A stretch of DNA of 64,000 nt from Sphingobacterium corticibacterium (GCF_004208525.1 NZ_SGIT01000002.1:186001-250000); one strand, 5' to 3'; positions 1 to 10,267 are shown, counted from the stretch's first letter. The notes: a model not told the origin generated them from the letters alone. Made by a program: numbers and translations.

Positions 1-126
1 ATATACAACCAAAATGGTGTATTGCTGAATACAGGCTATACACAACTTGTATTTGTCGATATGAAAAAGAATAGACCCTGTCGCGCTCCTCAAATTTTCC
101 AGGAAAAGATGGCGTCTTTTTTTTAA
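1..126 (+). CDS. Acyl-CoA thioesterase-like protein, C-terminal fragment
   Basis: Frame 1 is open from the window edge to TAA at 124-126 and encodes 41 residues. The fragment contains NTGYTQLVFVDMKKNRPCRAP, which resembles the last strand and tail of hotdog-fold 4HBT/YbgC-type thioesterases, where a 'lvfvd...grp...P' pattern is usual. The start and the catalytic region lie outside the window, so activity and substrate cannot be judged. It is followed by the rpsA promoter with no clear terminator between them. The family call rests on a short stretch and could be wrong. Confidence 0.55.
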   Translation: MYNQNGVLLNTGYTQLVFVDMKKNRPCRAPQIFQEKMASFF

Positions 127-135
127 TATAATCTA

Positions 136-163
136 TTGTAAATAAAAGTTTTTCGTATCTTTG
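136..163 (+). promoter_or_regulatory. rpsA promoter (Bacteroidota type)
   Basis: TTG at 136-138 and TATCTTTG at 156-163 are separated by 17 bases. This matches the Bacteroidota sigma-A pattern (TTG, 17-23 bases, TAnnTTTG). Transcription would start near 168-170, giving a leader of about 35 bases before the rpsA ATG. Confidence 0.7.
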
Positions 164-167
164 CAGT

Positions 168-182
168 CCTTGCAACGCAAGG
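168..182 (+). promoter_or_regulatory. 5'-terminal hairpin in the rpsA leader
   Basis: CCTTGC-AAC-GCAAGG forms a perfect 6-bp stem with a 3-base loop. It lies at the predicted 5' end of the rpsA mRNA and is followed directly by a purine-rich GGAAAAGGAG tract before the start codon. A role in mRNA stability or in S1 autoregulation is inference only. Confidence 0.45.
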
Positions 183-202
183 AAAAGGAGAATTAATAAT
201 TA

Positions 203-2137
203 ATGGCAAAAAAACAAGAAGCAGAAAAAGAGTTAGCGGCGAAAAACGCAGAGCTACAAGGTGCTGACACTAAAGTAGTGAAAGACACTGAACAAATCGA
301 GTCTGAAGCAGATTCAAAATTAATCGAAGACATCAAATCTACCACTTGGAGTACACCAGAAGGTGACTTTGACTGGGATTTAGATGAAAAAGCGTTCGGT
401 AACTACAGCGACACAGAGCGTGCTAAATTAGAAGAGCAATACGCTGGAACATTCAATCAAATCAACCAAGGTGAAATTATTGAAGGTACTGTGGTTTCGA
501 TCAACAACAAAGATGTTGTATTGAACGTAGGTTTCAAATCAGACGGCCTTGTAGCATCATCGGAGTTCCGCGACTTACCTGACTTGAAAGTTGGTGATAA
601 AGTAGATGTGTTTGTAGAATCTCAAGAGGATGCAAACGGTCAGCTTGTATTATCACGCAAACGTGCTAAAACACAAAAATCTTGGGAAGCTATCAACGAG
701 GCATTGGAAAACGATGCCATTATCGATGGTTTCGTTAAATCTCGTACAAAAGGTGGTTTAATTGTAGATATCAAGGGTGTAGAAGCTTTCTTACCTGGTT
801 CACAAATCGACATCAAACCTATCCGTGATTACGACGTATACGTAGGTAAAACTATGGAATTTAAAGTGGTTAAAATCAATCATGAGTTTAAAAACGTTGT
901 TGTATCACACAAAGTATTAATTGAGGACGACTTAGAAAACCAAAAATCTGAAATCGTTGCTAAATTAGAAAAAGGACAAGTATTGGAAGGTACTGTTAAA
1001 AACATTACAGATTTCGGTGTATTCATCGATCTAGGTGGTGTTGATGGTTTGCTTCACATTACAGATATTTCTTGGGGTCGTATTGAGCATCCGAAAGAAG
1101 TATTGGCTTTAGACCAAACAATCAACGTGGTTGTATTAGATTTTGACGATGAGAAAAAACGTATCGCTTTAGGTCTTAAACAACTATCAGAGCACCCTTG
1201 GGAGTCTTTAGATACGGAACTAGCAATAGGTTCTAAAGTAAAAGGAAAAATTGTTACCGTAGCAGACTACGGTGCATTCCTTGAAATTATCCCTGGTGTA
1301 GAAGGCTTAATTCACGTATCGGAAATGTCTTGGTCTCAAAACTTACGTTCTCCACAAGAATTCTTGAAAGTAGGAGATGAAATCGAAGCGGAAATCTTAA
1401 CATTAGACCGTGAAGAGCGTAAAATGAGCTTAGGTATCAAACAATTGACACCTGATCCTTGGAAAAATATCACAGAGCGTTACCCAATCGGATCTAAACA
1501 ATCTGCAGTTGTTAAAAACATGACCAACTTTGGTGTGTTTGTAGAGCTAGAAGATGGTATCGATGGTTTAATCCATATCTCTGACCTTTCTTGGTCTAAG
1601 AAAATCAACCACCCTAACGAATTCACTAAAGTAGGTGAAACATTAGAGGTTGTTGTTTTGGAACTTGATGAAGAAAACCGTAAACTTTCTCTGGGACACA
1701 AACAATTGGAAGAAAACCCTTGGGACACATTTGAAACCATCTTTACAGAAGGTTCTGTTCACGAAGGTACTGTAATCAAAGTTGGCGACAAAGGTGATAT
1801 CGTTGCATTACAATATGGTGTTGAAGGCTTCTGTCCGAACAAACACTCTATCAAAGAAGACGGTAACCCATTGAAAGTAGACGAAGTTGCGGAATTCAAA
1901 ATTATTGAATTTAACAAAGAGAACAAACGCTTAGTGATATCCCACTCTCGTATCTGGGAAGACCAAAAAGCAGAAGCTCGTATTGAAGAATTCAATAATC
2001 GCAAAAAAGAAGCAAAAGCCGCTAATTCAGCTGTGAAAAAAGTAAAAGACTCTGTTGAGAAATCTACATTAGGTGACTTAGATGTTCTTGCACAATTGAA
2101 ACAGCAAATGGAAGGTGACGAAAAGAAATCTAAATAA
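203..2137 (+). CDS. rpsA: 30S ribosomal protein S1
   Basis: This is a 644-residue S1 protein, which binds mRNA on the small ribosomal subunit and helps initiation on structured or weak-Shine-Dalgarno messages. Six S1 OB-fold repeats are visible, at about residues 82-155, 162-238, 252-328, 335-413, 424-500 and 512-585. Repeats 3-5 carry the best consensus (for example DFGVFIDLGGVDGLLHITDI). An acidic, lysine-rich N-terminal extension of about 80 residues and a charged tail lie outside the repeats. The start at 203 follows GGAAAAGGAG at 181-190 and is the only sensible Met. The gene is monocistronic, with its own promoter and a strong terminator at 2161-2194. Identification is secure. Confidence 0.97.
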   Translation: MAKKQEAEKELAAKNAELQGADTKVVKDTEQIESEADSKLIEDIKSTTWSTPEGDFDWDLDEKAFGNYSDTERAKLEEQYAGTFNQINQGEIIEGTVVSINNKDVVLNVGFKSDGLVASSEFRDLPDLKVGDKVDVFVESQEDANGQLVLSRKRAKTQKSWEAINEALENDAIIDGFVKSRTKGGLIVDIKGVEAFLPGSQIDIKPIRDYDVYVGKTMEFKVVKINHEFKNVVVSHKVLIEDDLENQKSEIVAKLEKGQVLEGTVKNITDFGVFIDLGGVDGLLHITDISWGRIEHPKEVLALDQTINVVVLDFDDEKKRIALGLKQLSEHPWESLDTELAIGSKVKGKIVTVADYGAFLEIIPGVEGLIHVSEMSWSQNLRSPQEFLKVGDEIEAEILTLDREERKMSLGIKQLTPDPWKNITERYPIGSKQSAVVKNMTNFGVFVELEDGIDGLIHISDLSWSKKINHPNEFTKVGETLEVVVLELDEENRKLSLGHKQLEENPWDTFETIFTEGSVHEGTVIKVGDKGDIVALQYGVEGFCPNKHSIKEDGNPLKVDEVAEFKIIEFNKENKRLVISHSRIWEDQKAEARIEEFNNRKKEAKAANSAVKKVKDSVEKSTLGDLDVLAQLKQQMEGDEKKSK

Positions 2138-2160
2138 TTTTAGGTTATCTGTATACTTCA

Positions 2161-2194
2161 AAGCCCCGATTGGAAATCAATCGGGGCTTTTTTT
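2161..2194 (+). terminator. rpsA intrinsic terminator
   Basis: A perfect 12-bp stem (AAGCCCCGATTG with CAATCGGGGCTT) and a 5-base loop are followed by a T-run ending at 2194. It lies 24 bases after the rpsA stop codon. Confidence 0.92.
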
Positions 2195-2313
2195 GATACG
2201 GTTTTTCTTCGCTAAAACTTAAATGTTAAGCCGACATTCAGCAAAGCCTTCTGAGCCCAGAAACGATCCGAGGTTATCGGAAAAATCTCCTATTAAAACT
2301 GGGCGCAAAAATC

Positions 2314-2346
2314 AAAAAAAAATCCCGACCATCATAAGTCGGGATT
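2314..2346 (-). terminator. gyrB intrinsic terminator
   Basis: On the minus strand AATCCCGAC pairs with GTCGGGATT (2346-2338 and 2329-2321), followed by a run of T (plus-strand A-run 2314-2322). It lies just after the gyrB stop at 2367. Confidence 0.88.
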
Positions 2347-2366
2347 GTCTTGATAACATCATTTCG

Positions 2367-4334
<1,968 letters not shown>

Positions 4335-4358
4335 TTAAAATGAGTATCGTTAAACATT

Positions 4359-4389
4359 CAAAAATACGATTTTTTTCCCTAAAAATCAA
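4359..4389 (-). promoter_or_regulatory. gyrB promoter
   Basis: On the minus strand, TTG (4389-4387) and TATTTTTG (4366-4359) are 20 bases apart, matching the Bacteroidota promoter pattern. The gyrB ATG lies 33 bases downstream. Confidence 0.65.
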
Positions 4390-4519
4390 GAGATAATATA
4401 CGTGTGATAGCTCCGTATTCAAATGATGGACAGCCCTGAAATATTCGTAAATACCCCACTTTTTAACGTATAATTTGCTAAGAAATAACAAAGAACTTCT
4501 AAAATTTGATTTTTTATCT

Positions 4520-4527
4520 TAGGTTTG
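4520..4527 (+). promoter_or_regulatory. -7 box of the OmpH-like lipoprotein gene
   Basis: TAGGTTTG is a perfect TAnnTTTG box. It overlaps the longest-ORF start at 4525, which argues that translation begins at the later ATG (4549). No TTG lies at the expected -33 distance. Confidence 0.5.
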
Positions 4528-4548
4528 TTTTCTGAAAACTATATTAGA

Positions 4549-5169
4549 ATGAATAAACTATTTAAAACAGTATCAAACGTATCTTTAGGATTGGTGGCCA
4601 TCCTGGCCGTAGCTTCCTGTAACCAAAATGCAAGCACCGGAACTGCACCTAAAACTGATTCTAGTGCATCCGTTGCGGGTGCCAACGAAGGAGAGAAAAT
4701 CGTTTATATAAACGCTGATACTTTATCCGAAAAATACGAATATTATAAAGACATTAGAAGTAAACTCGAAGCGAAGGTAAAAAAGGCACAGAGTGATTTA
4801 CAAAGTAAAGGCCAGGCCTTCCAACGTGAGGTAGCCGAATATCAACAGAAAGCAGCTACTATGAGCGCTTCTGACCGTCAGGCAACAGAAGAAAGACTAG
4901 CTCGTAAACAAGATGAACTGGGACGCCTAGACCAAAATGCATCCGCATCTATTGCACAGGATGAATCGACGGAATTCAACAATGTATATAATACTATCTC
5001 GGAGTATTTGAAAAAACATGCCGAAGAAAAAGGTTATGAGTTGGTATTAACGTACTCCGTTTCCAATCCTACTGTGTTATATGCAGAAAAGAAAAAAGAT
5101 ATTACTACCGAAGTGGTAGCTGCCTTGAACAAGGAATATCAAGACAAAAAAGCCAAAGAAAAGAAATAA
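4549..5169 (+). CDS. OmpH/Skp-family periplasmic chaperone-like lipoprotein
   Basis: This is a 206-residue protein from the ATG at 4549 (MNKLFKTVSNVSLG). The signal peptide ends in a lipobox, AVASC, so Cys is lipidated and the protein is membrane anchored. A low-complexity Ser/Thr/Ala linker leads to IVYINADTLSEKY, the typical N-terminal strand of OmpH/Skp proteins. A long Lys/Glu/Gln-rich coiled coil follows (about residues 65-150), then the closing motif GYELVLTYS. Skp-like proteins chaperone outer-membrane proteins across the periplasm; a lipid-anchored form is common in Bacteroidota. An in-frame ATG at 4525 lies within the -7 box and is unlikely to be used. A perfect terminator follows. 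Confidence 0.85.
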   Translation: MNKLFKTVSNVSLGLVAILAVASCNQNASTGTAPKTDSSASVAGANEGEKIVYINADTLSEKYEYYKDIRSKLEAKVKKAQSDLQSKGQAFQREVAEYQQKAATMSASDRQATEERLARKQDELGRLDQNASASIAQDESTEFNNVYNTISEYLKKHAEEKGYELVLTYSVSNPTVLYAEKKKDITTEVVAALNKEYQDKKAKEKK

Positions 5170-5180
5170 GAAAATTCAAA

Positions 5181-5217
5181 CAAATAAGGCTATTCTCGGA
5201 ATAGCCTTATTTGTTTT
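5181..5217 (+). terminator. Terminator after the OmpH-like gene
   Basis: A perfect 15-bp stem, 5181-5195 with 5199-5213, has a 3-base loop TCG and is followed by TTTT. Its distal arm contains the TTTG that serves as the -33 element of the corA promoter. Confidence 0.9.
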
Positions 5218-5238
5218 ACGATTTCTTGAATATATTTG
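5210..5238 (+). promoter_or_regulatory. corA promoter overlapping the upstream terminator
   Basis: TTTG (5210-5213), a 17-base spacer and TATATTTG (5231-5238) match the Bacteroidota consensus well. The corA ATG is only 11 bases beyond the -7 box, so the mRNA leader would be just a few bases long. Confidence 0.65.
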
Positions 5239-5248
5239 TTATCTCACC

Positions 5249-6151
5249 ATGGTACGCACCATCTTAGATTCTAGCAACGCTTCCTTTGATTGGATTGATA
5301 TATCCGAGCCTACACTTGAAGATTTCGAAACACTTAGATCCAAATATCAATTACACGAGGCCTCGATTAAAGATTGTCTGCAGATCGGCCAGCTACCGAA
5401 GATTGAAGAATTCGAAAATTACCATTTTCTCATTATTCGCTCTATTCCCGCAAAATTTGACAATTTCTCCGATACCCTAACTGAAATTACGGAACGCATA
5501 TCAATATTTTTTAGCGACAAGTTTGTGATTACTGTCCATCGCGGAAATATCGAATATCTGGAAAAACTCGCTGATAACTTTCCGTTTAATAAACTCAGTT
5601 CCAGCAAACTTTTCATCAACCATCTTACCTCTGAGGCACTGAAGACTTTTGAAAACTTAGTTATCAACAAACTAAATACGCAGCTGGACAGCTATGAAGA
5701 GATGGTATTTTTAAACCGAAGGAAAAAGGACTTCCTACGTCAGCTTTATTACATTAAACGTCAAATCGATCTTATCCGCATTATATTAACACTTTACAAG
5801 GATATCGTGGATTTCTTTCATCTATCAGCATTTAAGAATATCTATACGCAGGACTTAAAAGATATTTATGCTCGCTCGTCCACCTTATATAGAAACATCT
5901 CTGAAAATACAGCACAGCTTCTCTCTGTTTATTTCAATATAGAATCTAATCACACCAATGATATTATGCGTACATTAACCATCATATCGGTTTTTTTCAT
6001 GCCGCTTACTTTCATCGTAGGTGTGTATGGCATGAACTTCAAAAATATGCCCGAACTAGAATGGTACTACGGTTATCCGGCGGTCATCTTAGCGATGGCA
6101 GTTCTTGCCGCACTCATTTATTATTGGTTCAAAAAGCGTAGATGGTTGTAA
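5249..6151 (+). CDS. corA: CorA-family magnesium/divalent cation channel
   Basis: The product is 300 residues. The N-terminal two thirds form the cytoplasmic alpha/beta funnel, including a long helix rich in charged residues. Two C-terminal membrane segments follow (about 245-262 and 275-293), separated by the signature YGMNFKNMP loop. The GMN motif is the selectivity signature of CorA pentamers, which carry Mg2+ (sometimes Co2+ or Ni2+) into the cell. The protein ends in a basic tail, KKRRWL, as the family does. Its stop codon abuts the stop codon of the convergent tsaB with no intervening base, leaving no room for a separate terminator. Confidence 0.93.
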   Translation: MVRTILDSSNASFDWIDISEPTLEDFETLRSKYQLHEASIKDCLQIGQLPKIEEFENYHFLIIRSIPAKFDNFSDTLTEITERISIFFSDKFVITVHRGNIEYLEKLADNFPFNKLSSSKLFINHLTSEALKTFENLVINKLNTQLDSYEEMVFLNRRKKDFLRQLYYIKRQIDLIRIILTLYKDIVDFFHLSAFKNIYTQDLKDIYARSSTLYRNISENTAQLLSVYFNIESNHTNDIMRTLTIISVFFMPLTFIVGVYGMNFKNMPELEWYYGYPAVILAMAVLAALIYYWFKKRRWL

Positions 6152-6853
6152 TTAACGTTTTTTGGGCGTAGTAGCAATAAAATCCTTAAGGTAGTAAGGT
6201 TCAAAATAAATAATATTCTCAAAAGCACCTTGTTGGAATTTTTGAAAAGCTAGTTTATCAAAAAACGAGGCCGCATTACGAAATCCTACCTGCACCTGAA
6301 CCATCTCTTGGTCTTCAAAAAGTGTATCCAGTTTATCTGCCCCACTTCCAAAAAGAACATAGCCTGTATGTTCACCTACCTCGGAAAAAGAACTTTCATC
6401 GATAATATGAGCTGTTGTCTCTGCTATACATTCCAACTGCGCATTGTATTTGGCCATATATACTTCCATCCGACGAGCATCGATCATCGGCACTAATATA
6501 CGGGTAAACACGCTCCCATTCTGCCGGGAAACAAAGCCAGAAACCATCGCTTCCAGCGTATTCACGGCGATTAATGGAATATCCAAGGCGTAACATAGCC
6601 CTTTAGCGGTTGAAACACCGATTCGGAGACCCGTATAGGAACCAGGGCCTTTGCTTATGGCTACCGCGTGCAGATCACTCCTGGTGATGACCGCCCTTTC
6701 CAATACTTCCTCGATGAACAAGGTTAGGCTGCTCGCATGTAAATTAGGTCCGTCGGCTTCTACCGTGGCTATTGTTTTTCCATTTTTTCCGATAGCGACA
6801 GAGCATACCGGTGTTGCTGTTTCTATTTGTAAAATGTATGTATTTTCTATCAT
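6152..6853 (-). CDS. tsaB: tRNA threonylcarbamoyladenosine biosynthesis protein TsaB
   Basis: This is a 233-residue protein from the ATG at 6853. Upstream in-frame codons to 6901 overlap yidD and encode nothing family-like. TsaB is the non-catalytic ASKHA-fold partner of TsaD in the complex that makes t6A at position 37 of ANN-decoding tRNAs. The N-terminal ILQIETATPVCSVAI (phosphate-1-like) and the conserved KGPGSYTGLRIGVSTAKGL segment near residues 65-85 are diagnostic. The start lies 5 bases after the yidD stop, so it is probably translated from the rpmH-rnpA-yidD-tsaB message. Confidence 0.92.
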   Translation of the reverse strand: MIENTYILQIETATPVCSVAIGKNGKTIATVEADGPNLHASSLTLFIEEVLERAVITRSDLHAVAISKGPGSYTGLRIGVSTAKGLCYALDIPLIAVNTLEAMVSGFVSRQNGSVFTRILVPMIDARRMEVYMAKYNAQLECIAETTAHIIDESSFSEVGEHTGYVLFGSGADKLDTLFEDQEMVQVQVGFRNAASFFDKLAFQKFQQGAFENIIYFEPYYLKDFIATTPKKR

Positions 6854-6858
6854 AGACT

Positions 6859-7113
6859 TTATGGAACAGGATCGTGTCCATGCCCTCCCCAAGGATGGCA
6901 CCTCAATATTCGTCGAATCGCCAGATACCCTCCTTTAAAAGGGCCGTATTTCAGGATAGCTTCCTTACCATACTGCGAACAGGTTGGCGTATACCGACAA
7001 TTGGCTCCTAAAAACGGTGAAATGAAAAGCTGATAAAAACGGATGATAACTACGAAAAACCACTGTAGTGGTTTTTTAATCAGTTTTTCCCATAAGAATT
7101 TGAATATGCTCAT
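6859..7113 (-). CDS. yidD: Membrane protein insertion efficiency factor YidD
   Basis: The product is 84 residues and small and basic. An amphipathic N-terminal helix ([17 protein letters not shown]) precedes the invariant [19 protein letters not shown] segment. The tail is [17 protein letters not shown]. This is the complete YidD (DUF37) signature. YidD assists YidC-dependent membrane insertion. The start at 7113 lies inside rnpA, an overlap of 38 bases, which is typical for this gene pair. yidC itself is not in the window. Confidence 0.94.
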   Translation of the reverse strand: MSIFKFLWEKLIKKPLQWFFVVIIRFYQLFISPFLGANCRYTPTCSQYGKEAILKYGPFKGGYLAIRRILRCHPWGGHGHDPVP

Positions 7114-7486
7114 CTTTCAGCTTGGCTAATACCTTTCCCATACGTTGATAGAGCATTGCATAGGGTTCCTTTTCCTTTCCCACATATTGGAATGCCACCA
7201 ACAAATGTAGGGAATGTTCTTGAAGAAACTTATATAAATCTGATTTTTGCAGGCGATAAGTCTCTCTTATCCGACGTTTGAGCGCATTCCGATCTACCGC
7301 TTTTCGAAAGCGACGTTTAGAAACGGAGATTATAGATTGCGCAGGAATAATATTTTGTTGTATAGGTGGGGTATACAGCCATACAACACGGTAAGGATAA
7401 ACAACAAAAGAAGAACCATTACGGAAAAGACTTTCAATAAGTCTTTTACTGCATAATCGTTCTTCCTTCGTAAATGTATAGCTCAT
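7076..7486 (-). CDS. rnpA: Ribonuclease P protein component
   Basis: This is a 136-residue protein counted from the ATG at 7486 ([21 protein letters not shown]). An in-frame Met 7 codons upstream adds residues that are not family-like. The RNase P protein binds the catalytic RNA and the 5' leader of pre-tRNA. The hallmark basic motif is present as [21 protein letters not shown] (about residues 55-75). The gene follows rpmH and overlaps yidD, the classic rpmH-rnpA-yidD order. Confidence 0.93.
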   Translation of the reverse strand: MSYTFTKEERLCSKRLIESLFRNGSSFVVYPYRVVWLYTPPIQQNIIPAQSIISVSKRRFRKAVDRNALKRRIRETYRLQKSDLYKFLQEHSLHLLVAFQYVGKEKEPYAMLYQRMGKVLAKLKDEHIQILMGKTD

Positions 7487-7537
7487 TGTGACTATTTGCC
7501 GAAACACAAGCCCGCAGGAGCCACCGACCTGTATTTA

Positions 7538-7696
7538 TTACCCTTTGTGACGGTATTCGTCCGATACAGAAAGACGTTTTCTTCCTTTAGCTCTACGAGC
7601 AGCCAATACTCTTCTGCCGTTAGCGGTACTCATACGCTCACGGAAACCGTGCTTATTTCTTCTTTTTCTTAACGAAGGCTGAAATGTTCTTTTCAT
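7538..7696 (-). CDS. rpmH: 50S ribosomal protein L34
   Basis: This is a 52-residue ORF from the ATG at 7696 to TAA at 7540-7538. It begins [18 protein letters not shown] and continues [19 protein letters not shown], the universal L34 sequence, with a slightly extended C-terminus ([10 protein letters not shown]). L34 is a small basic protein of the large ribosomal subunit. It is the first gene of the rpmH-rnpA-yidD-tsaB run, with a well-formed promoter 57 bases upstream. Confidence 0.96.
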   Translation of the reverse strand: MKRTFQPSLRKRRNKHGFRERMSTANGRRVLAARRAKGRKRLSVSDEYRHKG

Positions 7697-7752
7697 GACG
7701 CTATTATGCTTGTTTTTATATCTAAATCAATCCCTCCCTATACAAGGGAATG

Positions 7753-7784
7753 CAAAAGTACTGTTAATTTAGAAAAGAAGCAAA
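7753..7784 (-). promoter_or_regulatory. rpmH-rnpA promoter
   Basis: On the minus strand, TTTG (7784-7781), a 20-base spacer and TACTTTTG (7760-7753) match the Bacteroidota promoter. It lies in the 99-bp gap between mscL and rpmH. Confidence 0.68.
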
Positions 7785-7795
7785 TTTTACCAAAA

Positions 7796-8203
7796 CTATT
7801 TACTCCTTAGTATATCACGAATCTCGGTCAACAACACCTCTTCTTTAGATGGTGCGGCTGGTGCGGCTGGAGCTGCTTCTTCCTTGCGTTTCAAAGAATT
7901 AATTCCCTTGATTACCAAAAAGATACAAAACGCAATAATCAGGAACTGAATAATAACGTTAATAAAATTACCATACGTAATAGCAACTTCCGTAGTGCCA
8001 GCAGCCTCATTCGCTTCTGTGATAACATACTTCATGTTGCTGAAATCCACCCCACCTGTAATGTAGCCAATAGGCGGCATGATAATATCATCCACCATGG
8101 AAGTAACAATCTTACCAAAAGCACCTCCGATTACCACACCGACTGCGAGGTCGATGACGCTTCCGCGCATGGCAAATTCCTTAAATTCTTTTAGAAATCC
8201 CAT
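7796..8203 (-). CDS. mscL: Large-conductance mechanosensitive channel MscL
   Basis: The product is 135 residues. The N-terminus [29 protein letters not shown] is the cytoplasmic S1 helix plus TM1, with the glycine-rich pore-lining pattern of MscL. It is followed by [21 protein letters not shown], a variable periplasmic loop, TM2 (about 82-103) and a charged cytoplasmic helix after an Ala/Pro linker. MscL pentamers open under extreme membrane tension to release solutes during osmotic downshock. It is likely transcribed from its own promoter in 8204-8411. Downstream it is separated from rpmH by a promoter rather than a clear terminator. Confidence 0.95.
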   Translation of the reverse strand: MGFLKEFKEFAMRGSVIDLAVGVVIGGAFGKIVTSMVDDIIMPPIGYITGGVDFSNMKYVITEANEAAGTTEVAITYGNFINVIIQFLIIAFCIFLVIKGINSLKRKEEAAPAAPAAPSKEEVLLTEIRDILRSK

Positions 8204-8336
8204 AATTTTAAATTTAAAAACAATGAATAATCAAAAATGACAATTAAATCTACAATATTCAAGAATTTCGTAATATTTTTAACACGCGCATAAATCATGG
8301 ATATGAGGTAGACTTTTTTTATATCATTTACTTAAT

Positions 8337-8344
8337 TATATTTG
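8337..8344 (+). promoter_or_regulatory. -7 box upstream of the response regulator
   Basis: TATATTTG is a perfect TAnnTTTG element 67 bases before the response-regulator ATG. No TTG is present at the expected -33 distance, so the promoter may be weak or activator dependent. The rest of the 208-bp gap 8204-8411 shows nothing else that I recognise. Confidence 0.4.
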
Positions 8345-8411
8345 TTCCGTCATAGCAGACAAGTACATCGCATATCGAACTTACAAAAACACCAGCATAA
8401 GCAACCCGTAA

Positions 8412-9053
8412 ATGAAGAGAATATTAATAGCGGACGACCATAGCATTGTAAGACTAGGCGCTTCCATGATTATTAAGGAGTGCATTCCTGAAGCAGACAT
8501 TCAACAGGCACAGACATACGATGAGGTGTATGATTTTTTGCACAAAGAATCTTTTGACTTACTCCTACTGGATATTAATATGCCTGGCGGCAATAATATT
8601 AAAGTTATCAAGGAATTATTAGATATCCAGCATCAGGTGAAAATATTAGTTTTCTCATCGTATGAGGAAAGTATCTATGCGCTGCGGTATATCAATGCAG
8701 GTGCTTGCGGCTATATTAATAAGACAACCGCAATGTCGGAACTTAAAAATGCCATAGAGAACATTATGACACGTGGAAAATATATGTCCGAAGCTGTGAA
8801 GGAGCTTTATATACAGAAACTCACGTCGAGTAAATCCTCTTTTGACAAAGGGAACCCGTTACATAAATTATCCAATCGCGAAATGGACGTCGCGAAACAT
8901 CTTACCAAAGGTCTCGGTATTTTGGAGGTTGCCAAACTGATGGAATTAAGTTCTTCCACAGTGAGCACTTACAAGAGTCGTGTTTTCGAGAAATTAAATG
9001 TGGGTAATATCCCGGAGCTTATTGAACTATTCAACCTGCATAGTGAAGCGTAA
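8412..9053 (+). CDS. NarL/FixJ-type response regulator (REC + LuxR HTH)
   Basis: The product is 213 residues. The receiver domain (about 1-120) has acidic residues D8 and D9, phosphoacceptor D54 in LLLDINMPGG, and the conserved Lys in GYINKTT. The C-terminal LuxR-type helix-turn-helix (about 148-208) reads LSNREMDVAKHLTKGL, then STVSTYKSRVFEKL. It is therefore a DNA-binding transcription factor controlled by phosphorylation. No sensor kinase is adjacent, so it is an orphan, and its targets cannot be read from the context. A hairpin terminator follows. Confidence 0.9.
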   Translation: MKRILIADDHSIVRLGASMIIKECIPEADIQQAQTYDEVYDFLHKESFDLLLLDINMPGGNNIKVIKELLDIQHQVKILVFSSYEESIYALRYINAGACGYINKTTAMSELKNAIENIMTRGKYMSEAVKELYIQKLTSSKSSFDKGNPLHKLSNREMDVAKHLTKGLGILEVAKLMELSSSTVSTYKSRVFEKLNVGNIPELIELFNLHSEA

Positions 9054-9090
9054 AAAAGAGAGGTTGTCTTTTCAACAACCTCTCTTTTTT
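9052..9090. terminator. Bidirectional terminator between convergent genes
   Basis: GAGAGGTTG (9058-9066) pairs with CAACCTCTC (9076-9084). It is preceded by an A-run (9052-9057) and followed by a T-run (9085-9090), so it can terminate in both directions. It serves the response regulator and the isomerase-like gene, whose stop codon it touches. Confidence 0.88.
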
Positions 9091-10231
9091 ATCTTAATTC
9101 TGCTATGGTGACCTCCGGAATATCTTTTACAGCGGGTTCTTCCAAGTAACTTCTACGCTGAAAAACATATCCTTTTTCACTATCTAACTCCCACAATAGC
9201 GGCGATAGGAAACGAATACAATTCGCAAATCCTTGATTAGTTGCAGCAAGATTACCTGTATCCTTAGAGTTCTTCGCTTCATTTTCAATTTCAAAAGGTC
9301 CGTCAAATCCTCGCCGATGCAAGACTGCAACGAAATCATTCCAGTCCATGTGATCTGTCCCTCCAAATCCCGGAAGCATAGCTTCATAATGATGACGGTC
9401 CCAATCGTGTTGCGGAATCGTAATGCCTGCTTGCTCTGCCAAGGAAACATCTACATGTTGCATAGGATACATTCCGCCCCACTCCACACGAGCCTTCGTT
9501 TTTAAATTACGGGTCGTTTTTACGTGAATACGTTTTAACCGGTCAATATCCATTTGCTCCATTACTTCTACCGGATCTACATTCTGCCAAATATCATGTG
9601 AGGGATCATATATTTCTCCATGTGCCTTGCTTGGGATTAATGCATACATTAATTTCCGTGCGGCCAATACAGCCGGCAGATTATTATAAGTAGAGGTATA
9701 GCGAGCAGAACGCCAACCTTCCATCGGACAGTTTTCGTACACAATGGTAACACCGAGGTCTTCCGCATATTTGACAATCGGTTCGAATACCCGTTTATAT
9801 TCCTCTAAATTTTTCTGGAATCCATCGATTTCATTTCCAAGATCATGGTTGTACCCTACAAATGTTCCCACTTTCACATCATTTCTATCTCCTCCCAGTA
9901 GGTGCGCTATTCGAATAAGACGCAACAGGTGGTTTTGATTTTTGACCCGTTGTTCCGGATCACCTCCGATCATATTTTCAAACGCGCCTAAAGACAAACT
10001 CAATTCTGCCACATTAAACTTCTCAACAAGGCGTTTAGCATCCTCCGGCGAAAAGCTTTCGTAATCCAAATGTGTAGCGGTATGATCTTCACGTGTCCCA
10101 TCTTTTCTAAATACACATAAATCGATCCCCTGTGCCCCCACTTCCTTGGAAGTAGTTATTAATTCGTCCAAAGACAATTTATCATACGCAGAGCTCATCA
10201 CCCATATGGGATTATTTAGTTTAGCCAACAT
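9089..10231 (-). CDS. Xylose isomerase-like TIM-barrel sugar phosphate isomerase/epimerase
   Basis: The product is 380 residues. Barrel strands and metal-ligand motifs of the AP_endonuc_2/xylose isomerase-like superfamily are visible: the start VMSSAYDKLSLDEL, VTIVYENCPMEGW (about residue 170), EIYDPSHDIWQ (about 207), RIHVKTT (about 235) and FEIENEA (about 330). The E, D/H and H residues in these motifs would bind a divalent metal. Members isomerise or epimerise sugars, inositols or hydroxypyruvate, and the substrate cannot be predicted here. No signal peptide is evident. It is same-strand with ftsZ but separated by the terminator at 10268-10299, so it is probably a separate unit. A weak -7-like TATATTTA lies upstream. 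Confidence 0.8.
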   Translation of the reverse strand: MLAKLNNPIWVMSSAYDKLSLDELITTSKEVGAQGIDLCVFRKDGTREDHTATHLDYESFSPEDAKRLVEKFNVAELSLSLGAFENMIGGDPEQRVKNQNHLLRLIRIAHLLGGDRNDVKVGTFVGYNHDLGNEIDGFQKNLEEYKRVFEPIVKYAEDLGVTIVYENCPMEGWRSARYTSTYNNLPAVLAARKLMYALIPSKAHGEIYDPSHDIWQNVDPVEVMEQMDIDRLKRIHVKTTRNLKTKARVEWGGMYPMQHVDVSLAEQAGITIPQHDWDRHHYEAMLPGFGGTDHMDWNDFVAVLHRRGFDGPFEIENEAKNSKDTGNLAATNQGFANCIRFLSPLLWELDSEKGYVFQRRSYLEEPAVKDIPEVTIAELR

Positions 10232-10267
10232 ATACGTCTAGATTTTAATTTTTGTTTGGGTAAATAT

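Noticed and set aside
6854..6901. N-terminal extension of TsaB
   Set aside because: It overlaps yidD, is not family-like, and the ATG at 6853 starts exactly at the conserved TsaB N-terminus.
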